DNA of 35,518 nucleotides from Micromonospora acroterricola (GTDB lineage Bacteria; Actinomycetota; Actinomycetes; Mycobacteriales; Micromonosporaceae): assembly GCF_003172955.1 (NCBI RefSeq), contig NZ_QGKR01000217.1, positions 1-35,518 of the forward strand, given 5' to 3'. Positions 29,293 through 35,518 of this stretch are shown one piece after another. The notes under the pieces were generated by a model that was not told the DNA's origin, did no database searches, and was given only the letters and a program-made list of their open reading frames with translations. The number at the start of each line of letters is the position of its first letter. The stretch's first letter is position 1. Position numbers and translations under genes: made by a program.

Positions 29293-29336
29293 GGCGGGTG
29301 GGGCCCGGAAACCCCGAGAACCAGGCCCCACCCGCC
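29293..29336. terminator. Hairpin with perfect 13-bp GC-rich stem
   Basis: GGCGGGTGGGGCC (29293-29305) pairs perfectly with GGCCCCACCCGCC (29324-29336) around an 18-nt loop. It lies directly upstream of the SoxR-type promoter and downstream of the Lrp gene on the minus strand, so it may end Lrp transcription; there is no T-tail. On the plus strand it stands just before a strong ribosome-binding site. Confidence 0.5.
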
Positions 29337-29350
29337 GGGGAGGGAGGATC

Positions 29351-29440
29351 ATGCTGCGCTGGCCGCCGGCTGGGCCGGGGCCATGGGTGTTCGACGCGGC
29401 CCGGGCCGTTCCGGTTCCCACCGGTCCTGCGGAGTCCTGA
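29351..29440 (+). CDS. Possible 29-aa small ORF with a strong ribosome-binding site
   Basis: ATG 29351 follows GGGAGGGAGG by 3 nt, one of the best ribosome-binding sites in the window. The frame encodes 29 residues, beginning MLRWPPAGPGPWVFDAARA and ending GPAES, Pro-rich and without a membrane segment. It has no recognisable family. No clear promoter is seen on the plus strand, although the hairpin at 29293-29336 directly precedes it. It could be a small protein, a leader peptide without a following gene, or a chance frame. Confidence 0.3.
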   Translation: MLRWPPAGPGPWVFDAARAVPVPTGPAES

Positions 29441-29458
29441 GCTGCCGGGCGTGCCCGC

Positions 29459-29917
29459 TCAGCGGGTGGAGGGGCCGACGCCGGGGGACTCGACCAGCCG
29501 GGAGAGCACGATGGTGCTGCGGGTGGAGGTCACGAACGACTCGGCGCGCAGCCGCTCCAGCGCCGCCTCCAGGTGGGCGATGTCGGCGGCGCGCAGGTGC
29601 ACCAGCGCGTCCGCCTCGCCGGAGACGGTGTACGCGCCGACGACCTCCGGGTGCCGCCGGGCGGCCACGCCGATCTGCGCCGGGGTGGTCCGGCCGGCGC
29701 AGAACAGCTCGACGAACGCCTCGGTGGTCCAGCCGACGGCCGCCGGATCGACCACGGCGGTGAATCCCCTGATCACGCCGGTGGCGCGCAGACGGTCGAC
29801 CCGGCGCTTGACCGCTGGGGCGGAGAGTGACACCCGGGTGCCGATGTCGGCGTACGACGCGCGGGCGTCAGCGACGAGCAACGCAATGATCCGCTGGTCT
29901 ACCGCGTCTATCTGCAA
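29459..29917 (-). CDS. Lrp/AsnC-family transcriptional regulator
   Basis: A 152-aa regulator. The N-terminal helix-turn-helix is LQIDAVDQRIIALLVADARASYADIGTRVSLSAPAVKRRVDRLRATGVIRG, and the C-terminal RAM (ligand-binding, octamer-forming) domain includes FVELFCAGRTTPAQI, VVGAYTVSGEADALVHLRAADI and ESFVTSTRSTIVLSRLVE. The start is taken as TTG 29917, preceded by GAGGCGG 4 nt upstream; another TTG at 29938 has no such site. It is divergent from ddaH with 68 bp between. The same divergent pair exists in Mycobacterium tuberculosis (Rv2324/Rv2323c), where the operon continues into rocD, so control of arginine catabolism is likely. Confidence 0.93.
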   Translation of the reverse strand: MQIDAVDQRIIALLVADARASYADIGTRVSLSAPAVKRRVDRLRATGVIRGFTAVVDPAAVGWTTEAFVELFCAGRTTPAQIGVAARRHPEVVGAYTVSGEADALVHLRAADIAHLEAALERLRAESFVTSTRSTIVLSRLVESPGVGPSTR

Positions 29918-29985
29918 CGTTCCGCCTCTGGGAAGCAATGGTTGTGGCTGTTACCAAAGTTCAACGATACCTACTCTTGGTGACC

Positions 29986-30810
29986 GTGAACCAGCAGCGA
30001 GTGCCGCGGAAGCGGACATATCTCATGTGCTCGCCCGAGCACTTCGCGGTCGAGTACGCGATCAACCCGTGGATGGACGTGACCACCCCGGTCGACCGGG
30101 ATCTGGCCGTCAAGCAGTGGGACGGGCTGCGTGAGGCGCTGGTCCGCCTCGGCCACGAGGTGCATCTGCTGACCCCCGAGCGGGGCCTGCCCGACATGGT
30201 CTACGCCGCCAACGGCGGCTTCATGGTGGACGGCAGTGTCTACGGCGCGCGGTTCAAGCACGAGCAGCGGGCCGCTGAGGCCGCCGCGCACCACGCCTTC
30301 TACGAGTCGCAGGGCCTGCGCTTCGTCGCACCGAGCGAGACCAACGAGGGTGAGGGCGACTTCGCGTACGTGCCGGAGGCGCACGGCGGGATCATCCTGG
30401 CCGGGCACGGCTTCCGGACCGAGGTCCCCGCGCACTCGGAGGCGCAGGAGGTGCTGGGCCGGCCGGTGGTGTCGCTGCGGCTGATCGACCCCCGCTTCTA
30501 CCACCTGGACGTGGCGCTCGCCGCCATCGACGACGCCAACGTCGTCTACTTTCCCGGCGCGTTCTCGGCGGCCAGCCAGCGGGTGCTCACCCAGCTCTTC
30601 CCCGACGCGGTGATCGCCGACGACGAGGACGCGATGGCCTTCGGGCTGAACCTGGTCAGCGACGGCGCCAACGTGGTGCTCAACAGCGAGGCCACCCGGC
30701 TGGCCGGGAAGCTCAAGGCCGCCGGCTACACCCCGGTCCCGGTGGAGCTGGCGGAGCTGAAGAAGGGCGGCGGCAGCGTGAAGTGCTGCATCGCCGAGCT
30801 GCGGCACTGA
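29986..30810 (+). CDS. ddaH: Dimethylarginine dimethylaminohydrolase / arginine deiminase-family DdaH
   Basis: A 274-aa enzyme of the guanidine-modifying (amidinotransferase/deiminase) superfamily. It hydrolyses methylated arginine to citrulline and methylamine, or in some relatives arginine or its derivatives. Seen: YLMCSPEHFAVEYAINPWMD, PDMVYAANGGFMVDG, ETNEGEGDFAYV, GHGFRTEVPAHSEA with the catalytic His region, RFYHLDVALA and the C-terminal GGGSVKCCIAELRH holding the catalytic Cys. A TACTCT hexamer at 29972-29977 ends 8 nt before GTG 29986; an in-frame GTG at 29980 is possible but too close to the promoter. Regulation by the divergent Lrp protein is inferred. A strong terminator follows. 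Confidence 0.93.
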   Translation: MNQQRVPRKRTYLMCSPEHFAVEYAINPWMDVTTPVDRDLAVKQWDGLREALVRLGHEVHLLTPERGLPDMVYAANGGFMVDGSVYGARFKHEQRAAEAAAHHAFYESQGLRFVAPSETNEGEGDFAYVPEAHGGIILAGHGFRTEVPAHSEAQEVLGRPVVSLRLIDPRFYHLDVALAAIDDANVVYFPGAFSAASQRVLTQLFPDAVIADDEDAMAFGLNLVSDGANVVLNSEATRLAGKLKAAGYTPVPVELAELKKGGGSVKCCIAELRH

Positions 30811-30833
30811 CTCCGCAACCCCCATGTACGTCA

Positions 30834-30865
30834 GGGGCCGGCCTCCCGAACGGGAGACCGGCCCC
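30834..30865. terminator. Bidirectional terminator between ddaH and the solute-binding gene
   Basis: Two 15-nt arms (30834-30848 and 30851-30865) pair with one C/A mismatch around a two-base centre; the tip would open to a 4-nt or larger loop. It lies between two convergent genes. There is no T-run, as is common for actinobacterial terminators. Confidence 0.75.
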
Positions 30866-30886
30866 AGACGTCGCTCCGGTGGGTGC

Positions 30887-32074
30887 TCAGCCGAGCGTGG
30901 CAAGCTCGTTGATCAGCACGTTCGACATGACCTGACCGTCGCGCTGCACCTCGCGCAGGTACCACTTCTGCTGCGGCGTGCGCGGCTGGTTGAACTGCCA
31001 GATGCCGCGCGGGCTGTCGATCTGACCGATCTTGCCCAGCGCCAGGTTGACCTGCTGCGGGTTGGGTGAGCCGCCGGTCAGCTGGATCGCCTGGTCGAGC
31101 ACCTGCGCCGCGTCGTACGACGCCATCGCGTAGGTGGTCGGCGTGACCTGGTACTTCTTGCGGTAGGCCGAGGCGAACACGCGGTTGGACGTGTTGTTCA
31201 GGTCGGCCGAGTAGTTGAGCGCGGTCTGGATGCCGAGCGCGTCCCTGTCCATGCTCTCCAGCACGGTGCCCTCGGTGAGGAAGCCGGGAGCGTAGACCGG
31301 CCCGGAGAACTGGTTGCGCAGCTGCTTGATGAACTCCACGGCGGCCGCGCCGGCGAAGAAGCAGAAGACCGCGGTCGGCTTCTTGGCCAGAGCCTTGGTG
31401 ATGTCCGCGACGTACGTGCTCTTCCCCGGGTTGGAGGTGGCACTGGTCGTGGTCACCGGGTCGGCGATCCGGGGGTCGCTGGCCCCGAACTCCTCCCGGA
31501 AGCCCCGCACGACGTCCGGGCTGCCGACGTTCCCCGGCATGATGATCGCGACGCGACCGTTGGACGGCAGCTGGTCGCGCAGGTAGCGGCCCATCGCCCG
31601 GCCGGCCTCGTCCAGCACGTAGGACGTCCGCCAGATGTAGAAGACGCTCTGCAGGCTGCTCGGTGAGGCGTTGGAGCCGATCAGCGGGACCCGGGCCTGC
31701 TCCACGATGTCCCGGATGCCGACCATCACCGACGAGTTGACCACACCGGTCAGCGCCAGCACGCCCTGCTTGAGCAGGCCGTCGACGGCCGCCTTGCCGG
31801 TCTTGGCGGTGTCGCCCTCGTCGGCGGTCAGCAACTCCACCGGGTGCCCGCCCAGCCGCTGGTCGTGCAGGTCGAGGAAGAGCTGGAAGCCGTTGGTGAT
31901 GTCGTCGCCGATGCTCTTGAAGCCGCCGGCCTGCGGCGTGATCATGCCGATCTTGATCGGGCCCCGGTCGGCGGTCGACTGGTCGTCGGTGTCGGAGCCG
32001 CACGCGGCGGCGAATCCGGTCGTACCGAGCGCCGCCAACAGTTGGAGCGCCCGCCTGCGATTCATCTGCGACAC
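30887..32074 (-). CDS. Periplasmic-type solute-binding lipoprotein (branched-chain amino acid/amide family)
   Basis: A 395-aa type I periplasmic-binding-fold protein. The signal peptide MNRRRALQLLAALGTTGFAAAC has a lipobox-like AAAC and a twin-arginine-like RRRALQL, so lipoprotein anchoring, perhaps after Tat export, is likely. The mature part begins IKIGMITPQAGGFKSIGDDITNGFQL, with VNSSVMVGIRDIVEQARVPLIGSNASPSSL, FREEFGASDP and SYDAAQVLDQAIQLTGG, typical of LivJ/UrtA/AmiC-like ligand-binding proteins. No permease or ATPase gene is adjacent, so it works with a transporter encoded elsewhere or as a sensor. GTG 32074 has GGAAGGAAC 3 nt upstream and is preferred over ATG 32065. Confidence 0.88.
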   Translation of the reverse strand: MSQMNRRRALQLLAALGTTGFAAACGSDTDDQSTADRGPIKIGMITPQAGGFKSIGDDITNGFQLFLDLHDQRLGGHPVELLTADEGDTAKTGKAAVDGLLKQGVLALTGVVNSSVMVGIRDIVEQARVPLIGSNASPSSLQSVFYIWRTSYVLDEAGRAMGRYLRDQLPSNGRVAIIMPGNVGSPDVVRGFREEFGASDPRIADPVTTTSATSNPGKSTYVADITKALAKKPTAVFCFFAGAAAVEFIKQLRNQFSGPVYAPGFLTEGTVLESMDRDALGIQTALNYSADLNNTSNRVFASAYRKKYQVTPTTYAMASYDAAQVLDQAIQLTGGSPNPQQVNLALGKIGQIDSPRGIWQFNQPRTPQQKWYLREVQRDGQVMSNVLINELATLG

Positions 32075-32122
32075 CGAGTTCCTTCCCAAAAGCGTTGCAG
32101 GGCAGAACACCGCCCCTCCGGC

Positions 32123-32151
32123 GTTCTACCTGGTCCGCGACGCTGCGTCAA
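32123..32151 (-). promoter_or_regulatory. Promoter TTGACG-N17-TAGAAC of the solute-binding gene
   Basis: Minus strand: -35 TTGACG (32151-32146), 17-bp spacer, -10 TAGAAC (32128-32123), the best sigma70-like promoter in the window. Transcription near 32116 gives a leader of about 42 nt that ends in GGAAGGAAC. Confidence 0.6.
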
Positions 32152-32154
32152 TGG

Positions 32155-32952
32155 CTAGTGATCATCGTGCAGGGACCGCAACATACCGAGGACCCGGGGC
32201 CAGGCCGAAGACTCCGGGTCGATCAGCCCGAAATGCTCGCATCCGGGCAGCTCAACAAGGGAAATATGGGATCCCGCGGTACGAGCCGCCGCGACGAAAT
32301 CCCGGCTCATCGCCACCGGCACCTGCTGGTCCTCCGAACCGTGCATCACTACTGTCCGTGTCCGTATCGGCACCAATGATCGTGGATCAGCTGCCGCGTA
32401 CCGGTCCGGTACCTCCTCCGGGCCGCCGCCGAGCAGCGCCGCCACCGCCCCCGAGTCCAGATCCTGCCGGTACGCCGCGCCCAGGTCGGCGACCGGGGCC
32501 AGTGCCAGCACACCGCCCACCGTCGCCGGCGCGGTGGCCGCGGCGTACAGGGCCAGGTGGCCGCCGGCGGAGTGACCGACCAGGATCGGCGCGTCCCGGC
32601 TGACCCGGCCGGGCAGCGCCTCGTCGACGAGTCGGGGCAACTCGGCGACCCCGGTCAGCACGTCGGTCAGCGTGTTTGGCCAACCGCCGCCCGGCTGGCC
32701 GGTACGTCGGTACTCCAGCTGCGCGACCGGGTAGCCGGCCGCGGCGAGCGCGGCGGCCAACGGACCGGTGTGCCGCCGGTCGTACTCGGCCCGCCAGAAG
32801 CCCCCATGCACCACGACGACCAGCGGTCGCGCGGACCCGGAGCCGGCCGGTAGCCGCAGGTCGGCCACCTGGTCGGGGTGGTCGCCGTACGCCACGGTCC
32901 GGTCGGGAGCCGGGGCGGGCCGGGTCAGCACAGCGCGCGGGTCGGCAGGCAT
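32155..32952 (-). CDS. Alpha/beta hydrolase (esterase/lipase-like)
   Basis: A 265-aa alpha/beta-fold hydrolase. The oxyanion segment is VVVVHGGFWRAEYDRRHTGPLA (HGG-type, as in hormone-sensitive-lipase-like esterases), the nucleophile elbow is ILVGHSAGGHLALYAA (Gly-x-Ser-x-Gly, Ser about residue 139), and the acid and base are probably in VMHGSEDQQVPV and LPGCEHFGLIDP. A kynurenine formamidase-like or acyl esterase activity is possible; the substrate is not predictable. No signal peptide is seen. ATG 32952 is preceded by TACCGT only 4 nt upstream, so the true transcription start is uncertain. It is divergent from bpa. Confidence 0.88.
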   Translation of the reverse strand: MPADPRAVLTRPAPAPDRTVAYGDHPDQVADLRLPAGSGSARPLVVVVHGGFWRAEYDRRHTGPLAAALAAAGYPVAQLEYRRTGQPGGGWPNTLTDVLTGVAELPRLVDEALPGRVSRDAPILVGHSAGGHLALYAAATAPATVGGVLALAPVADLGAAYRQDLDSGAVAALLGGGPEEVPDRYAAADPRSLVPIRTRTVVMHGSEDQQVPVAMSRDFVAAARTAGSHISLVELPGCEHFGLIDPESSAWPRVLGMLRSLHDDH

Positions 32953-33045
32953 GGCGCGACGGTAGCGCGCCCCGCCCGGGTGGTTCGGGCCCGGTAGTCG
33001 GTCCCGGCGGGCATGGGTCGCGCCCGCTGGGTAAAGATGGACCCC

Positions 33046-33639
33046 ATGACCGAAGCGCGCTCCTCTGGACAAGACGACGAGCCCGGCCGCGACGACTCCG
33101 GCCACTCCGGCACCGTGGTGGTGGTCGGCCCGGACGGCCGGCCGATTGGCACGATGCAGACCGAGGAGGGGCAGGGCGAGGACCCGACCCGCCTGGTCGA
33201 ACAGCCGGCCAAGGTCATGCGGATCGGCAGCATGATCAAGCAGTTGCTGGAGGAGGTCAAGGCGGCCCCGCTCGACGACGCCAGCCGCAACCGGATGCGC
33301 GAGATCCACGCGCGGTCCATCGTCGAGCTGAAGGAGGGCCTCGCTCCCGAGCTGCGCGACGAGCTGGAACGGATCTCGCTGCCGTTCGCCGAGGACAAGG
33401 CTCCGAGCGAGAGCGAGCTGCGGATCGCGCACGCCCAGCTCGTCGGCTGGCTGGAGGGCCTGTTCCACGGCATCCAGGCGGCCCTGGTGGCTCAGCAGAT
33501 GGCCGCCCGGGTCCAGCTGGAGCAGATGCGTGGCGGCCGGCAGGCCCTGCCCAGCGGCCCCGGCGGGCTCGTGCCGGGGATGCCGGGCATGGCTCAGCCG
33601 GGCGGTGGCGAGGGCCACAACACCGGCCAGTACCTCTGA
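33046..33639 (+). CDS. bpa: Bacterial proteasome activator Bpa (PafE)
   Basis: A 197-aa orthologue of M. tuberculosis Rv3780. Bpa forms a dodecameric ring that opens the 20S proteasome gate without ATP and delivers unfolded proteins. The core is very conserved: LVEQPAKVMRIGSMIKQLLEEVKAAPLDDASRNRMREIHARSIVELKEGLAPELRDELERI, then HAQLVGWLEGLFHGIQAALVAQQMAARVQLEQM. The chain ends in GHNTGQYL, whose GQYL motif docks into the proteasome pocket. The first 45 residues are acidic and variable. ATG 33046 is chosen because homology does not extend further and an A/T-rich TAAAGAT lies 7 nt upstream; ATG 33037 and ATG 33013 are in frame. The 20S proteasome genes are outside the window. Confidence 0.95.
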   Translation: MTEARSSGQDDEPGRDDSGHSGTVVVVGPDGRPIGTMQTEEGQGEDPTRLVEQPAKVMRIGSMIKQLLEEVKAAPLDDASRNRMREIHARSIVELKEGLAPELRDELERISLPFAEDKAPSESELRIAHAQLVGWLEGLFHGIQAALVAQQMAARVQLEQMRGGRQALPSGPGGLVPGMPGMAQPGGGEGHNTGQYL

Positions 33640-33642
33640 CCG

Positions 33643-33658
33643 CCGGGCCTCGGCCCGG
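33643..33658. terminator. Short GC hairpin between bpa and the HAD gene
   Basis: CCGGGCC-TC-GGCCCGG, a 7-bp perfect dyad that fills the 19-bp gap between two convergent stop codons. The two-base centre would force the innermost pairs open. Confidence 0.5.
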
Positions 33659-34471
33659 TCAGCCCACCCCGAAGATCTTCTCCAGGTACGCCGCCACGCC
33701 GTCCTCGGTGTTCGCCGCCGTCACCTCGTCGGCGACCGCCAGGACGGCGCGGTGCGCGTTGGCCACCGCCACACCCCGCCCGGCCCAGCTCAGCATCGGC
33801 ACGTCGTTGGGCATGTCGCCGAAGGCCAGCACGTCCGCCGCCGCCACGCCGAGCCGGTCGCAGTACCAGTCGAGCCCGGCCGCCTTGGTCACCCCGGCCG
33901 CGGAGATCTCCACCAGCCCGGAGTTCGACGAGTGCGTCGCCTCGGCCAGTCCGGCCACCGCCGCCGCGACCAGCTCGACGAAGACGTCTGGGTCCTGCTC
34001 GCCGGCCCGCACCAGCAGCTTCACCGCCGGAACGGACAGCAGCTCCTCCGGCGTCCGTACCGGGCGGATCGCCTCGTGGTCGGCGTCCCAGCGCAGCGGG
34101 TACCGCTCCTCGTGGCGCATCTCCCGGCTGTCCAGGATCTCCACGGCGAAGGCGATGCCGGGCACCTCGGCACGCAGCCGCTCGGCCACCTCGGCCAGGT
34201 GCTGCGGGGCGAGCGGGTCGGCGCGCAGCACCTCGTCGCGGACCGGGTCGTAGACCACGGCGCCGTTGGCGCAGACCGCCGGCAGCGGCTCGGCGAGCTG
34301 GTCGTACACCATTTTCAGCCAGCGGACCGGACGGCCGGTGACCAGCACGACGGGTGTGCCCTCACCGGAGATCCGGGCGAGCACGCTGGCGGTGCGGGCG
34401 CTGACCGTGTGGTCGTCGCGGATCAACGTGCCGTCGATGTCGGTGGCGATGAGCCGGGGTGTCTCTCCCAT
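33659..34471 (-). CDS. HAD-superfamily Cof-type phosphatase, copy 2
   Basis: A 270-aa HAD phosphatase of the Cof/YidA class IIB type. Motif I is IATDIDGTLIRDD with the nucleophile and acid-base Asp (residues 10-14), motif II VVLVTGRP (Thr about 45), motif III the lysine in AAGVTKAAGL, and motif IV FGDMPNDVPML. The C2 cap lies between about 85 and 190. Such enzymes act on sugar phosphates, FMN or similar small phosphates; the real substrate is not clear. Its ATG at 34471 overlaps the stop of the upstream paralogue by one base (TGATG), so the two are translated as a pair. Confidence 0.9.
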   Translation of the reverse strand: MGETPRLIATDIDGTLIRDDHTVSARTASVLARISGEGTPVVLVTGRPVRWLKMVYDQLAEPLPAVCANGAVVYDPVRDEVLRADPLAPQHLAEVAERLRAEVPGIAFAVEILDSREMRHEERYPLRWDADHEAIRPVRTPEELLSVPAVKLLVRAGEQDPDVFVELVAAAVAGLAEATHSSNSGLVEISAAGVTKAAGLDWYCDRLGVAAADVLAFGDMPNDVPMLSWAGRGVAVANAHRAVLAVADEVTAANTEDGVAAYLEKIFGVG

Positions 34472-35292
34472 CACCGGGACAGTAGCCGGTCCAGGTACAC
34501 CGCCACCCCGTCGTCGTCGTTGCGGAGGGTCACCTCGTCGGCGGCGGCGCGGAGGCTGGGGTGCGCGTTGGCGACCGCCACCCGGGACCAGCCGGCCCAC
34601 TCGAACATCGGAAGGTCGTTGGGCATGTCACCGAAGACCAGGACATCGGCCGGGTCGACCCCGAGCGTCTGTGCCACCACGGTCAGCCCGGTCGCCTTGT
34701 CGACCCCGGGCGGGCAGATCTCGATGAAGCCGAGCCCAGCCTGGGTGAGCGTGGCGACCTGCGGCGGGACGATCCGCCGGGCCACGGCCAGCAGTTCGTC
34801 CACGTGGTGGTCGGCGGTCCGGGCGAACGCCTTGATGACGTCGCAGGAGAGGCACTCCGCGCGGCTGCGCGCCTCGAACCTGTCCTGGTAGGGCCAGCTC
34901 GCGTGGTAGTCGCCCCAGAGTGGCGCGTCCTGCTCGTCGGACGCCTCGACCATGACGGTCAGCGGCCCGACCTCGGCCTCCAGATCGGCGAGCAACCGCG
35001 CCAGCACCTCGCCGGCCAGCCGCTCGTCGCGCAGCACCACCGGGCCGGTCGGGTCGCTCTGGTCGACCACACGCCCGCCGCCGGCCATCACCAGGAAGTC
35101 GGCGGCGCGGATGTCGTTGCGGGTCAGCTCGGTCAACCGGGGGCCGCGGCCGGTCGCGCCGACCACCGGAATTCCGGCGGCCCGCACCCGGTCGAGCACC
35201 CCGTGGGTGTACGCGGACACGGTGTCGTCGCTGCGAACCAGCGTCCCGTCAAGGTCGGTCGCGATCAGCTTGGGAAGTCCCGGGCGGGTCAT
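34471..35292 (-). CDS. HAD-superfamily Cof-type phosphatase, copy 1
   Basis: A 273-aa paralogue of the following gene. Motif I IATDLDGTLVRSDD, motif II VVGATGRGP, the lysine motif CPPGVDKATGL and motif IV FGDMPNDLPMFEWAG are all present, so it should be active. The cap domain (about 85-195) differs strongly between the two copies, which argues for different substrates. ATG 35292 has GGAGG 4-8 nt upstream. The two genes are cotranscribed from the 35293-35518 side. Confidence 0.9.
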   Translation of the reverse strand: MTRPGLPKLIATDLDGTLVRSDDTVSAYTHGVLDRVRAAGIPVVGATGRGPRLTELTRNDIRAADFLVMAGGGRVVDQSDPTGPVVLRDERLAGEVLARLLADLEAEVGPLTVMVEASDEQDAPLWGDYHASWPYQDRFEARSRAECLSCDVIKAFARTADHHVDELLAVARRIVPPQVATLTQAGLGFIEICPPGVDKATGLTVVAQTLGVDPADVLVFGDMPNDLPMFEWAGWSRVAVANAHPSLRAAADEVTLRNDDDGVAVYLDRLLSR

Positions 35293-35518
35293 CGTTCCTC
35301 CTTCGCCCGCCGCCGTCGCAGCCTGCCGTGGGGTACTGGTGCCGAGACCCGGCGTGACGGCGGGCAGCAACCGTACCTCGCGGAACGGGTCGCAACCATG
35401 GCTTCCAGGCGAATCGGACGCCAACGCGAGGGGCCTCGCCGGTGTCCCCGATCCGGGTGGCCCGGAGTGCGACCGGAAGCCCCGATCGCGTCTCCAGGCG
35501 GCCGGATTCGCGCGGGTC
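35293..35518. other. Upstream region of the HAD pair, no gene seen
   Basis: I find no coding frame or RNA gene I can support. A CAGGCT hexamer (minus strand, 35325-35320) lies 28 nt before the HAD start and could be its -10 element, at low confidence. Confidence 0.3.

Noticed and set aside
29293..29336. The 13-bp inverted repeat as an insertion-sequence end
   Set aside because: No transposase, target-site duplication or second copy is visible; a transcription hairpin explains it.
35400..35518. A tRNA-like segment at the right edge
   Set aside because: No T-loop GTTCGA-type sequence or consistent cloverleaf could be built on either strand.

Overview
The window is chromosomal DNA from a high-GC actinomycete. 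Very high GC, many GTG starts, a bacterial proteasome activator ending in GQYL, GT87-type mannosyltransferase-like membrane proteins and many apparently leaderless genes all point that way. A member of the Micromonosporaceae (Micromonospora-like) is my best guess, as an inference from style and gene content. I see no insertion sequence, prophage, CRISPR array, rRNA or tRNA gene.

Layout. 1-4889 (minus strand): a partial zinc-ribbon protein, a phosphoribosyltransferase, a polytopic glycosyltransferase and a membrane GGDEF-EAL protein with a long, partly structured leader. 4890-5755: a gene-poor stretch of lower GC. 5756-8448 (plus): a tight molybdenum cofactor (Moco) operon, moaC-mog-moeA-moaE. 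8453-11341: a second GT87 protein, a DoxX protein and an acetyltransferase. 11385-14392 (minus): an Orc1-like ATPase and a tandem pair of related single-pass proteins with Pro/Gly-rich cytoplasmic tails, separated by a strong terminator and a palindromic operator. 14474-16141 (plus): an EamA transporter and a prepilin-type peptidase. 16308-23003 (minus): a five-gene run, fructosamine kinase, moaA, moaD, metallophosphoesterase and a large fusion of an endonuclease Q-like PHP nuclease to a UvrD/PcrA helicase. 23198-28249: a DUF4192 protein, a GAP-family membrane protein, fdhD divergent from mobA plus a DUF6457 protein, and a YbjN-like protein. 28257-32952: a quinone oxidoreductase behind a SoxR-box-like promoter, an Lrp/AsnC regulator divergent from ddaH, an orphan solute-binding lipoprotein and an alpha/beta hydrolase. 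33046-35292: the proteasome activator Bpa and two tandem HAD phosphatases. 35293-35518 holds no gene that I can support.

How the genes work together. Moco synthesis is almost complete but split over three loci: MoaA and MoaC make cPMP, MoaD and MoaE form molybdopterin synthase, Mog and MoeA insert molybdate, MobA adds the nucleotide, and FdhD sulfurates the cofactor of formate dehydrogenase-type enzymes. Lrp and DdaH form an arginine/dimethylarginine catabolic module.

The most striking items are the EndoQ-UvrD fusion, the SoxR-type promoter, a 42-nt near-palindrome between convergent genes, and a promoter architecture in which about 13 genes have a TANNNT-like hexamer ending exactly 6-7 nt before the start codon.
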